From Photobacterium lutimaris (GTDB lineage Bacteria > Pseudomonadota > Gammaproteobacteria > Enterobacterales > Vibrionaceae): a stretch of 64,000 bases of DNA. Below the pieces are notes generated by a model. It was not told where the DNA came from and did no database searches. It saw only the letters and a program-made list of their open reading frames with translations. The stretch covers positions 124,001 to 188,000 of the forward strand of contig NZ_PYMH01000009.1 in assembly GCF_003025555.1 (NCBI RefSeq). Direction: 5' to 3'. Of the stretch, positions 51,686 through 59,479 are shown one piece after another. Position 1 is the first letter of the stretch. The number at the start of each line of letters is the position of its first letter. The translations under genes were made by a program, and so were the position numbers.

Positions 51686-51907
51686 ATGTTGTATGAGCAT
51701 ATGGATTTGCTTGAATCTATTGGGCTGGATTTGCTCTTTGCCGCGATATTTTTCTTTATCGGCATGGCCATTAAAGATGTGCTAAAACAAGGCAATGTTC
51801 CGCCTTTTGGCCGAAAAATCGTCTGGCTGGTTCTTTTCCTTGGATGTGCCGGTTTTATTACCAAAGGTCTGATCCAAATCAGCTGGGAAGGCGCAGGCAT
51901 CGGTTAA
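51686..51907 (+). CDS. DUF2788 small membrane protein
   Basis: 73-residue protein with two membrane helices (LDLLFAAIFFFIGMAIKDVL and VWLVLFLGCAGFITKGLIQI). A strong AAAGGAG site lies 7 bases before the ATG. The family is known in Vibrionaceae and relatives next to ybfF and fldA; function unknown. Confidence 0.85.
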   Translation: MLYEHMDLLESIGLDLLFAAIFFFIGMAIKDVLKQGNVPPFGRKIVWLVLFLGCAGFITKGLIQISWEGAGIG

Positions 51908-52060
51908 AACTGAACGATTACAGTCATTGATAGCCAAAAGCAGCAGTGTGCTGACTTTACATACCGCGATCACTGACCATCAGGGTATACTCCTGACAAG
52001 GCTATTTCTATCGTTAACCAACAGGTTAACGGTCAACATTAATAACGGGTAATTTCTACT

Positions 52061-52588
52061 ATGGCAAGTGTAGGACTCTTCTTTGGTAGCGACACTGGTA
52101 ACACAGAAGCGGTCGCTAAAATGATCCAGAAACAACTGGGCAAAAAGCTAGTTGAAGTAAAAGATATCGCAAAATGCAGCAAAGAAGATATCGATAACTT
52201 TGACCTACTGTTGCTAGGTATCCCAACTTGGTACTACGGTGAAGCACAGTGTGACTGGGATGATTTCTTCCCTGAGCTAGAGCAAATCGACTTTTCAACC
52301 AAACTGGTTGCTATCTTTGGCTGTGGTGATCAGGAAGACTACGCTGAGTACTTCTGTGATGCGATGGGTACAGTACGTGAAATCGTTGAAGGTCGTGGCG
52401 CAACTATCGTTGGCCACTTCTCTACCGAAGGCTTTGAGTTCGAAGCATCTAAAGCGCTTGTAGACGACAACCACTTCATTGGTCTGTGTGTTGACGAAGA
52501 CCGCCAGCCAGAACTTACCGAAGAGCGCGTACAGAAGTGGGTTAACCAGATTTTCGATGAAATGTGCCTAGCAGAACTTGCTGACTAA
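52061..52588 (+). CDS. fldA: Flavodoxin 1
   Basis: FMN electron carrier of 175 residues. The phosphate-binding loop is GSDTGNTEAVAKMI (9-22), the isoalloxazine loops lie around PTWYYGEAQCDWDD and FGCGDQEDYAEYFCDA, and the long-chain insertion is typical of FldA. It lies upstream of fur, the conserved fldA-fur arrangement, but a terminator and a long gap separate them here. Confidence 0.97.
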   Translation: MASVGLFFGSDTGNTEAVAKMIQKQLGKKLVEVKDIAKCSKEDIDNFDLLLLGIPTWYYGEAQCDWDDFFPELEQIDFSTKLVAIFGCGDQEDYAEYFCDAMGTVREIVEGRGATIVGHFSTEGFEFEASKALVDDNHFIGLCVDEDRQPELTEERVQKWVNQIFDEMCLAELAD

Positions 52589-52596
52589 TATTTCGT

Positions 52597-52856
52597 CTAG
52601 CGAAAACTAAAATGCCGGGTCTGATGCCCGGCATTTTTATATCTGGAAAGCTTAAGATAGCGTTTCCCCCTACGTGGCCCAAATGGCATTCCTTGCTGAG
52701 GCTCGCTATCAGCATCCAGATATACACCGGCTTGGCTTGCAAAATAACGCTCGCGCCGTATTGAGTACGATTAGCATTTCCATTTCACTATTTTAACTTT
52801 GAGGCCAGAGATTCAGGGCAAAATTGATCACTGATAGGCAGGAAAATTCGATACAT
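52597..52856 (-). pseudogene. Possible remnant of a small gene between fldA and fur
   Basis: On the minus strand an AGGAG ribosome site precedes an ATG at 52856 that opens only 22 codons (MYRIFLPISDQFCPESLASK, stop at 52788-52790). A different frame then stays open for 57 codons to 52597 with a protein-like composition (RYFASQAGVYLDADSEPQ, then a basic tail). A gene broken by frameshifts would explain both pieces, but chance is possible and the tail crosses the fldA terminator. I do not recognise the product. Confidence 0.3.
52611..52638 (+). terminator. Terminator of fldA
   Basis: Stem AATGCCGGG/CCCGGCATT with loop TCTGATG and T5. Confidence 0.9.
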
Positions 52857-53063
52857 AGCGGCACTCCTATCACAGGTTCAATGAGATGACTCCCACTGCG
52901 TCTAATTACATTTGGACAACACACAAGCAACAATAAGAAAAGTTAGATATCAGCAAGATTGACCTGTTTTTAGGTTTATTGTTACCTTGTGGTCACTTAT
53001 AATGAGCAAAGAAGAGAAAGACTACCGTATCATGAGGGTGCGGGTAGCCAATAGGAAACTCCA

Positions 53064-53510
53064 ATGTCAGATAACAATCACGCACTAAAACAAGCTGGCC
53101 TGAAAGTAACCCTTCCACGCCTTAAGATTCTGGAAGTGTTACAACAGCCGGATTGCCAGCATATCAGTGCTGAAGACTTGTATAAGAAGCTAATCGATAT
53201 CGGTGAAGAAATTGGCTTGGCGACGGTATACCGCGTTTTAAACCAATTTGACGATGCAGGCATTGTGACGCGCCACCACTTTGAAGGCGGCAAATCGGTA
53301 TTCGAACTGGCAACACAGCATCACCATGACCACCTAGTATGCCTAGACTGTGGCAAAGTTATTGAGTTCTCTGATGACATCATCGAAGAACGCCAAAAAG
53401 AAATCGCGGCTAGCTTCAATGTTCGCCTAACCAACCACAGTCTGTACCTGTACGGCCACTGTGCAGAAGGCAACTGCCAAGAAGACAGCACACTACACGA
53501 CAAAAAATAA
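53064..53510 (+). CDS. fur: Ferric uptake regulator Fur
   Basis: Iron-sensing repressor of 148 residues. The winged helix is MSDNNHALKQAGLKVTLPRLKILEVL to AEDLYKKL...GLATVYRVLNQFDDAGIV. The metal sites are HHHDHLVCLDCGKVIEF (H88-90 region, C93, C96) and the C-terminal HCAEGNCQ. It is the likely regulator of the feoABC box in this window. AGGAAAC precedes the ATG. Confidence 0.98.
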   Translation: MSDNNHALKQAGLKVTLPRLKILEVLQQPDCQHISAEDLYKKLIDIGEEIGLATVYRVLNQFDDAGIVTRHHFEGGKSVFELATQHHHDHLVCLDCGKVIEFSDDIIEERQKEIAASFNVRLTNHSLYLYGHCAEGNCQEDSTLHDKK

Positions 53511-53593
53511 TTAGGCCCAAGTAAAAAACAATAAGGCCATGAGCTCAACACTTGGCCACTCAACCAGCCTCATTTTTGTTGTTGTCCACCAAT

Positions 53594-53622
53594 AAAAAAA
53601 CCAGCCATTTGGCTGGTTTTTT
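53594..53622. terminator. Bidirectional terminator between fur and glnS
   Basis: Stem AAACCAGCCA/TGGCTGGTTT with A7 and T6 flanks; it serves the convergent fur and glnS units. Confidence 0.93.
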
Positions 53623-53642
53623 CATATCAGGGTTGGAGAGGC

Positions 53643-55307
53643 TTAGTCACCAATCTTCGCCCAAGTATCACGTAGGCCAACGGTGCGGTTAAAGACCAAC
53701 TTCTCTTTCGAAGAGTCTTTGCTATCGGTACAGAAGTAGCCCATACGCTCAAACTGGAACGCTTTTTCCGCTTCAGCTTCAACCAGTGACGGTTCAACCA
53801 CGCCATTCATCACGCTCAGTGACTCAGGGTTGATCACTGACACGAAGTCATCTGCCGCACCTGGGTTTGGAACGGTAAATAGGCGATCGTAAAGACGGAT
53901 TTCAGCCGGAACACCCTGCTCTGCAGATACCCAGTGGATCACGCCTTTCACCTTACGGCCGTCAGCAGGGTTCTTGCCCAGCGTTTCGTTATCGTAAGAA
54001 CAGAAGATGGTAGTAATGTTGCCGTCTTCGTCTTTCTCGATACGCTCAGCCTTGATCACATACGCGCCACGCAAACGAACTTCTTTGCCCAGAACAAGAC
54101 GCTTGTACTTCTTGTTGGCTTCTTCGCGGAAGTCTTCACGCTCGATGTACACTTCACGAGTAAAAGGTACCGTACGACTACCCATCTCAGGCTTGTTCGG
54201 GTGATTAGCAACGTCTAACATTTCCGCTTCGCCATCAAAGTTCTCAATTACGACTTTGATTGGGTCAAGAACAGCCATTGCACGCGGTGCATTTTCGTTC
54301 AAGTCGTCACGGATACAGGATTCTAGTGAGCTCATTTCAATGGTGTTGTCTTGCTTGGTTACACCAATACGCTTACAGAATTCGCGAATAGACGCCGACG
54401 TAAAGCCACGGCGACGTAGGCCAGAGATAGTCGGCATACGTGGATCATCCCAACCTGACACCAAGTTTTCAGTCACAAGCTGGTTCAGCTTACGCTTAGA
54501 CATCACGGTGTATTCAAGGTTTAGACGGCTAAACTCATACTGACGAGGCTGGCAGTCGATTGTGATGTTATCCAGTACCCAGTCATACAGACGGCGGTTG
54601 TCCATGAACTCCAGGGTACAAATAGAGTGCGTAATGCCCTCTAGCGCATCTGAAATACAGTGGGTGAAATCGTACATCGGGTAGATGCACCACTTGTCAC
54701 CGGTTTGGTGGTGAGTGGCAAAACGTACACGGTAAATAACCGGATCACGCAACACCATAAACGGTGATGCCATGTCGATTTTAGCGCGCAGGCTCATTTT
54801 GCCTTCTTCAATCTCACCGTTCTTCATTTTCTCGAACAGCTCAAGGTTTTCTTCTACGCTGCGATCACGGTATGGGCTGTGCTTACCGGCTTCGGTAAGG
54901 GTGCCACGGTATTCGCGCATCTGCTCTGGACTTAGCTCATCAACGTACGCTAAGCCTTTATTAATCAATTCAATAGCAAACCCGTGCAGCTTATCGAAGT
55001 AGTTCGATGAGTAACAAATCTCACCGCTCCATTCAAAGCCTAACCAGTTAACATCGTTCTTAATAGACTCAACGTATTCGATGTCTTCTTTCTCAGGGTT
55101 TGTATCATCGAAACGAAGATTACATTGACCCTGATAGTCCTGAGCAATACCGAAGTTCAAACAAATAGATTTCGCATGGCCGATATGCAGGTAACCATTC
55201 GGCTCCGGCGGGAATCGGGTATGTACGCTTGTATGTTTGCCACTATCTAAATCCGCATCAATAATCTGGCGGATAAAGTTAGTTGGACGAGCTTCAGATT
55301 CACTCAT
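53643..55307 (-). CDS. glnS: Glutaminyl-tRNA synthetase
   Basis: Charges tRNA-Gln. 554 residues from the ATG at 55307 (MSESEARPTNFIRQIIDADL), which has a GAGGT site; the codon before it, TTG 55310, would also fit the frame. Class I motifs: PNGYLHIGHAKS (HIGH) and VMSKRKLNQL (MSK form of KMSKS). The C-terminal anticodon-binding beta-barrels end in FNRTVGLRDTWAKIGD. Close to E. coli GlnS throughout. Confidence 0.98.
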   Translation of the reverse strand: MSESEARPTNFIRQIIDADLDSGKHTSVHTRFPPEPNGYLHIGHAKSICLNFGIAQDYQGQCNLRFDDTNPEKEDIEYVESIKNDVNWLGFEWSGEICYSSNYFDKLHGFAIELINKGLAYVDELSPEQMREYRGTLTEAGKHSPYRDRSVEENLELFEKMKNGEIEEGKMSLRAKIDMASPFMVLRDPVIYRVRFATHHQTGDKWCIYPMYDFTHCISDALEGITHSICTLEFMDNRRLYDWVLDNITIDCQPRQYEFSRLNLEYTVMSKRKLNQLVTENLVSGWDDPRMPTISGLRRRGFTSASIREFCKRIGVTKQDNTIEMSSLESCIRDDLNENAPRAMAVLDPIKVVIENFDGEAEMLDVANHPNKPEMGSRTVPFTREVYIEREDFREEANKKYKRLVLGKEVRLRGAYVIKAERIEKDEDGNITTIFCSYDNETLGKNPADGRKVKGVIHWVSAEQGVPAEIRLYDRLFTVPNPGAADDFVSVINPESLSVMNGVVEPSLVEAEAEKAFQFERMGYFCTDSKDSSKEKLVFNRTVGLRDTWAKIGD

Positions 55308-55406
55308 CAATTAGACCTCGTGTGCTTACAGGATTTTTAAGTCCCCTATGATCCATAAATATAGGGGCCGACTCAACAAATAGTGTACATTGTTTGTCGA
55401 TATGAA

Positions 55407-55435
55407 TAAAAAAACCCCGCAATCGTACGGGGTTT
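55407..55435 (-). terminator. Minus-strand terminator upstream of glnS
   Basis: On the minus strand GAAACCCCGTACGATTGCGGGG (stem CCCCGT/GCGGGG) followed by T8. It closes a transcript coming from nagE or from the small disrupted gene at 55483-55708. Confidence 0.85.
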
Positions 55436-55482
55436 CGAAGATAATCGGCCGAAACTGGCGGGGTTAGGCCCGCCAACAGCCA

Positions 55483-55708
55483 TTACAACGTGACTAAACG
55501 GCTAAAGCGCTGGCGGTCCGCACTCATCGCACGCACCTCAACATCCCCAGAAACTGAAGCTTTACGCTTGGCATCATAGGTCTGCCAAGGGGGACAAACA
55601 AACATAACAATGATCTGAAACCGCAGGCACTAAGGCTCGCCCTTGATAACTCAGACACGGGTCTGAAAGAGAGAGAATGCTTTGATAGTGTGGTAACAGG
55701 TGATTATT
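55483..55708 (-). pseudogene. Small gene apparently broken by a 4-bp duplication
   Basis: Two overlapping minus-strand frames each look coding. The first reads NNHLLPHYQSILSLSDPCLS...VSDHCYVC and then meets a stop. The second reads VCPPWQTYDAKRKASVSGD...RQRFSRLVTL and ends at TAA 55483-55485. They meet in GTTTGTTTGTCCCCC near 55593-55606. Removing one GTTT copy joins them in frame as ...DHCYVCPPWQTYDAKR..., about 75 codons. No ATG starts the first frame; its start may also be lost, or CTG may be used. A 40-codon ORF from the ATG at 55605 alone has no ribosome site. Product unknown. Confidence 0.5.
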
Positions 55709-55720
55709 GAGTCTGATGGA

Positions 55721-55748
55721 ATATCGGCCTCCGAATGGAGGCCGATAT
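55721..55748. other. Strong hairpin after nagE
   Basis: ATATCGGCCTCC/GGAGGCCGATAT, a perfect 12-bp stem with loop GAAT, 31 bases after the nagE stop. It lacks a T-run on the minus strand, so it may stabilise the 3' end rather than terminate. Confidence 0.7.
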
Positions 55749-55778
55749 GGTCGTTAACTATGACTTAAGGCAAAGTCA

Positions 55779-57269
55779 TTAAGGAAGCTTTACTGCTGAT
55801 AGGTCTTCGTTCGGAGAAACTTTCTTCATTTCACCAGCAACGATTTCAGCAAGTGGGCCTAGGATAACCTGTAGGTTGTTAGAACCCAGTTTCACCACAC
55901 CCATTGCACCCAGTGCTTTCAGTGTTTTCTCATCAGCAAGGCTGCTGTCTTTCAGCGTCAGACGTAGACGAGTGATACATGCATCGATGTTTTCTAGGTT
56001 AGATACGCCACCTAGAGCTACGACGTACTGCTTAGCTAGCTCACCCGTTTCCTGAGAACCGCCAACATCAGATGCTGTTTCATCTTCGTCTTCACGGCCA
56101 GGAGTCTTCAAGTTGAACTTGATGATAACCGTGCGGAAGATTGCGTAGTATAGGCCGAAGAATACTAGACCCTGTACAACCAGCATGTACCAGTTTGTCG
56201 CAAGTGGGTTGCGGCTCTGAAGAACCATATCAACCAGACCTGCAGAGAAACCGAAGCCAGAAATCCACTGCATTGAAGCTGCGATGTAAACAGAGATACC
56301 TGTTAGTAGTGCGTGAAGTACGTATAGGCCTGGTGCTAGGAACATGAAGGCAAATTCTAGCGGCTCAGTAACACCAGTGAAGAATGAAGCGAAACCTGCA
56401 GCAATCATGATTGATGCAACTTTGTCTTTGTTCTCTGGCTTAGCTGTGTGGTACATAGCAAGCGCTGCACCTGGTAGACCGAACATCATGATTGGGAAGA
56501 AACCACCCATGTAGATACCCGTTACACCCGGAATTGCAACACCAGAGTCGATTGAACCCTGACCACCAAGGAAGTTAGGAAGGTCGTTGATACCTGCTAC
56601 GTCAAACCAGAATACAGAGTTCAGTGCATGGTGAAGACCCACTGGGATTAGTAGACGGTTGAAGAATGCGTAGATACCCGCACCTAGCTCACCAAGACCC
56701 TGAATCGCTTCACCGAAGCTGACTAGACCACCGTATACAGCAGGCCAGATAAACATCAGAACGAAAGCGATGAGGATACCAGCAATTGACATCAAGATTG
56801 GAACCAGACGCTTACCAGAGAAGAACGCCAGTGCTTTGTGCAATTCAACTTGCGAGAAGCGGTTGTAAATTTCAGCCGCAACGATACCCACTAGAATACC
56901 AACAAACTGGTTGTTGATCTTGCCGAAGGCCGCTGGTACTGCGCTAACATCGATACCCTGGATGTTAGCAACCGTGCCCGGTGCTAGTAACGTAGTCACT
57001 ACTAAGAAACCAACGAAACCCGATAGTGCTGCTGCACCGTCTTTATCTTTAGACATACCGTAAGCAACACCAATTGCAAACAGCACAGACATGTTATCGA
57101 TGATAGCCGAACCAGCTTTGATCAAGAAAGCAGCAAGTGCACTGTTCGCACCCCAGCCGGCCGGATCAATCCAGTAACCAATACCCATTAAGATTGCAGC
57201 TGCAGGAAGCGTGGCGACAGGCACCATCAATGCTTTACCTACTTTTTGAAAATATCCAAGAATATTCAC
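55779..57269 (-). CDS. nagE: PTS N-acetylglucosamine-specific IIBC component
   Basis: Takes up and phosphorylates GlcNAc. 496 residues, start GTG at 57269 (then NILGYFQKVGKALMVPVATLPAAAI) with GGGGAA upstream. The N-terminal EIIC domain (about 1-370) has ten hydrophobic segments with PVGLHHALNSVFWF and GVTEPLEFAFMFLAPGLY. The C-terminal EIIB domain (about 410-485) has the phosphocysteine C431 in ENIDACITRLRL. The EIIA domain fused to E. coli NagE is absent, so a separate EIIA-Glc (Crr) must supply phosphate. Divergent from nagBAC. Confidence 0.96.
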   Translation of the reverse strand: MNILGYFQKVGKALMVPVATLPAAAILMGIGYWIDPAGWGANSALAAFLIKAGSAIIDNMSVLFAIGVAYGMSKDKDGAAALSGFVGFLVVTTLLAPGTVANIQGIDVSAVPAAFGKINNQFVGILVGIVAAEIYNRFSQVELHKALAFFSGKRLVPILMSIAGILIAFVLMFIWPAVYGGLVSFGEAIQGLGELGAGIYAFFNRLLIPVGLHHALNSVFWFDVAGINDLPNFLGGQGSIDSGVAIPGVTGIYMGGFFPIMMFGLPGAALAMYHTAKPENKDKVASIMIAAGFASFFTGVTEPLEFAFMFLAPGLYVLHALLTGISVYIAASMQWISGFGFSAGLVDMVLQSRNPLATNWYMLVVQGLVFFGLYYAIFRTVIIKFNLKTPGREDEDETASDVGGSQETGELAKQYVVALGGVSNLENIDACITRLRLTLKDSSLADEKTLKALGAMGVVKLGSNNLQVILGPLAEIVAGEMKKVSPNEDLSAVKLP

Positions 57270-57310
57270 CCTTAGTTCCCCCTATGGTTTTCTTAGATTC
57301 GATTGTGAAT

Positions 57311-57332
57311 AACTTATTTTAGCTATCCGATT
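57311..57332. promoter_or_regulatory. Possible NagC operator near nagE
   Basis: AACTTATTTTAGCTATCCGATT shares AACTTATTTTA with the site at 57447, 136 bases away, and lies about 45 bases upstream of nagE. Paired NagC sites flanking nagE-nagB with looping are known in E. coli. Confidence 0.45.
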
Positions 57333-57388
57333 AAGTCTCTTGCAGTTTAAGAATTTTATTTCGCCCCGCAAATTAAAAGGTCCTCATT

Positions 57389-57404
57389 TGTGATCTTAGT
57401 CACC
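57389..57404. promoter_or_regulatory. CRP site between nagE and nagB
   Basis: TGTGA-TCTTAG-TCACC matches the CRP consensus TGTGA-N6-TCACA at nine of ten bases and sits midway between the divergent genes, as in E. coli. Confidence 0.8.
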
Positions 57405-57446
57405 AGTATTGCCAATTGGCAGGCGATTTTGCTAGCTCGATCATAA

Positions 57447-57471
57447 AACTTATTTTATCATGCAAAACAAA
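57447..57471. promoter_or_regulatory. Possible NagC operator near nagB
   Basis: AACTTATTTTATCATGCAAAACAAA is a pseudo-palindrome of the NagC/Mlc kind (TTATTTT...AAAACAA), about 55 bases upstream of nagB. NagC is encoded in this operon. Confidence 0.55.
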
Positions 57472-57525
57472 TGCGATATCACGCTATGATTTAACCGTAA
57501 TTTAAATTTGGAATGAGGTGTCACT

Positions 57526-58326
57526 GTGAGACTAATCCCACTGAATGAAGCTAAAGATGTAGGTTTGTGGTCAGCCCGCTATATTGCTGATCGTATTAAC
57601 AAATTTAAGCCAACAGCGGAACGTCCTTTCGTACTGGGCCTACCAACAGGTGGCACCCCGCTAGCAACGTACAAGCGTCTAATCGAGCTTTATCAAGCTG
57701 GCGAAGTAAGCTTTGAGCATGTTGTCACCTTCAACATGGATGAGTACATTGGTATCCCGGCAGACCACCCTGAGTCATACCGCAGCTTTATGTACAACAA
57801 TTTCTTCAACCACATTGATATTAAAGAAGAAAACATCAACCTTCTTAATGGCAATACTGAAGATCACGATGCTGAATGCCAACGCTACGAAGAGAAAATC
57901 AAGTCATACGGCAAGATTAACCTGTTCATGGGCGGCGTAGGTAACGACGGTCACATAGCCTTCAACGAGCCAGCATCGTCTCTTGCGTCTCGTACCCGCA
58001 TCAAAACCCTGACTGAAGATACCCGCATCGCGAATTCTCGTTTCTTCGATGGCGATATCAACCAGGTACCTAAGTACGCATTGACTATCGGTGTCGGTAC
58101 CCTGCTAGATTCTGCAGAAATTATGATTCTGGTAACCGGTCACAACAAAGCGCTAGCGCTGCAAGCCGCAGTTGAGGGGTCAGTTAACCACCTATGGACA
58201 GTTTCAGCCCTGCAGATTCACCCTAAATCTCTGATTGTATGTGATGAGCCATCGACACAAGAGCTGAAAGTGAAGACTGTTAAGTACTTCCGTGAACTTG
58301 AAGCTGAAAACATCAAGCATCTGTAA
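57526..58326 (+). CDS. nagB: Glucosamine-6-phosphate deaminase
   Basis: Converts glucosamine-6-P to fructose-6-P and ammonia. 266 residues as in E. coli. Start GTG at 57526 with a GAGGTG site. Motifs include LGLPTGGTPLATYKRLI, FNMDEYIGIPADHPESY, FMGGVGNDGHIAFNEP and the C-terminal VCDEPSTQELKVKTVKYF. First gene of nagBAC, 14 bases from nagA. Confidence 0.97.
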   Translation: MRLIPLNEAKDVGLWSARYIADRINKFKPTAERPFVLGLPTGGTPLATYKRLIELYQAGEVSFEHVVTFNMDEYIGIPADHPESYRSFMYNNFFNHIDIKEENINLLNGNTEDHDAECQRYEEKIKSYGKINLFMGGVGNDGHIAFNEPASSLASRTRIKTLTEDTRIANSRFFDGDINQVPKYALTIGVGTLLDSAEIMILVTGHNKALALQAAVEGSVNHLWTVSALQIHPKSLIVCDEPSTQELKVKTVKYFRELEAENIKHL

Positions 58327-58340
58327 TCAAGGAGTTATTC

Positions 58341-59477
58341 ATGTACGCGCTAACCAATTGCCGCATTTACACCGGTAGCGATGTGCTGAATAACCACGCC
58401 GTCATTATTGACGGCGTGAACATTCACGCTGTCTGCCCTGTTTCAGAACTTCCTGCGGATATTGAAATCCGTGATCTTGATGGTGCCAATCTTACACCAG
58501 GCTTCATCGACCTCCAGCTGAATGGCTGTGGCGGTGTCATGCTCAATGATGAGATCAATGCCGACACTATCCATACCATGCACCGTGCAAACCTGAAATC
58601 AGGCTGCACCAGCTTCCTGCCAACGCTGATCACCTCTTCTGATGAAGATATGAAAGCGGCAATCGCTGCCGAGCGCGACTATCAGAGCCAATACCAAAAC
58701 CATTCACTGGGTTTGCACCTTGAAGGTCCTTACCTAAACGTGATGAAAAAAGGTATCCACTCTGTTGACCATATCCGCCGCTCTGACAACGCGATGATCA
58801 ATGCCATCTGCGACAATGCCGATGTGGTGACCAAGGTAACCCTCGCACCGGAGCAAAACGACCACAGCCATATCGAGCAACTGGTTGAAGCCGGTATCGT
58901 AGTATCAGCAGGTCATACCAACGCCACTTACGTAGAAGCCCGCAACGGCTTTGCCTCAGGGATTACTTTCGCGACCCACCTGTTCAACGCCATGACCCCG
59001 ATTGCTGGTCGTGAGCCGGGTATGGTCGGGGCTATTTACGACACACCAGAGGTCTATACCGGTGTGATCGCCGATGGTTTCCATGTCGATTATGCCAATA
59101 TCCGCATGGCCCACCGCATGAAAGGCGACAAACTTGTTTTGGTCACCGATGCAACTGCACCCGCAGGAGCTGACATGGATCACTTTATTTTTGTCGGCAA
59201 GAAAGTATATTACCGTGATGGTAAGTGTGTTGATGAAAATGGCACACTTGGTGGTTCGGCACTCACTATGATCGAAGCGGTCCAGAATAGTGTCGAGCAT
59301 GCAGGTATCGCCCTGGACGAAGCGATTCGTATGGCAACCCTCTATCCTGCTCGCGCTATCGGCGTTGATCAGAAGTTGGGCGCCATCAAAAAAGGCATGG
59401 TAGCAAACTTAGCTATTTTTGATCGTGACTATAAAGTTCAGGCGACTGTTGTTAACGGTGAATACGAGCAGAATTAA
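58341..59477 (+). CDS. nagA: N-acetylglucosamine-6-phosphate deacetylase
   Basis: Amidohydrolase-fold enzyme of 378 residues feeding NagB. Metal-site residues: LHLEGPYLN (E), SAGHTNATY (H) and ATHLFNAM (H), with catalytic aspartate in LVTDATAPAGA. The AAGGAG site lies 5 bases before the ATG. It is 2 bases from nagC. Confidence 0.97.
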   Translation: MYALTNCRIYTGSDVLNNHAVIIDGVNIHAVCPVSELPADIEIRDLDGANLTPGFIDLQLNGCGGVMLNDEINADTIHTMHRANLKSGCTSFLPTLITSSDEDMKAAIAAERDYQSQYQNHSLGLHLEGPYLNVMKKGIHSVDHIRRSDNAMINAICDNADVVTKVTLAPEQNDHSHIEQLVEAGIVVSAGHTNATYVEARNGFASGITFATHLFNAMTPIAGREPGMVGAIYDTPEVYTGVIADGFHVDYANIRMAHRMKGDKLVLVTDATAPAGADMDHFIFVGKKVYYRDGKCVDENGTLGGSALTMIEAVQNSVEHAGIALDEAIRMATLYPARAIGVDQKLGAIKKGMVANLAIFDRDYKVQATVVNGEYEQN

Positions 59478-59479
59478 AT

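Larger units (their letters stand above)
52589..53063. other. fldA-fur intergenic region
   Basis: About 475 bases. It holds the fldA terminator, a possible degraded minus-strand gene (52597-52856) and the fur promoter, with TATAAT at 52998-53003 about 60 bases before the fur start. The -35 is weak. Confidence 0.5.
55308..55778. other. glnS-nagE intergenic region
   Basis: About 470 bases. It contains, from nagE outward, a strong hairpin (55721-55748), a possible frameshifted small gene (55483-55708) and a minus-strand terminator (55407-55435), then the glnS leader. Confidence 0.6.

Noticed and set aside
52542..52742. Minus-strand 66-codon ORF at the end of fldA
   Set aside because: It begins at a TTG, overlaps the fldA coding end and terminator, and has no ribosome site.
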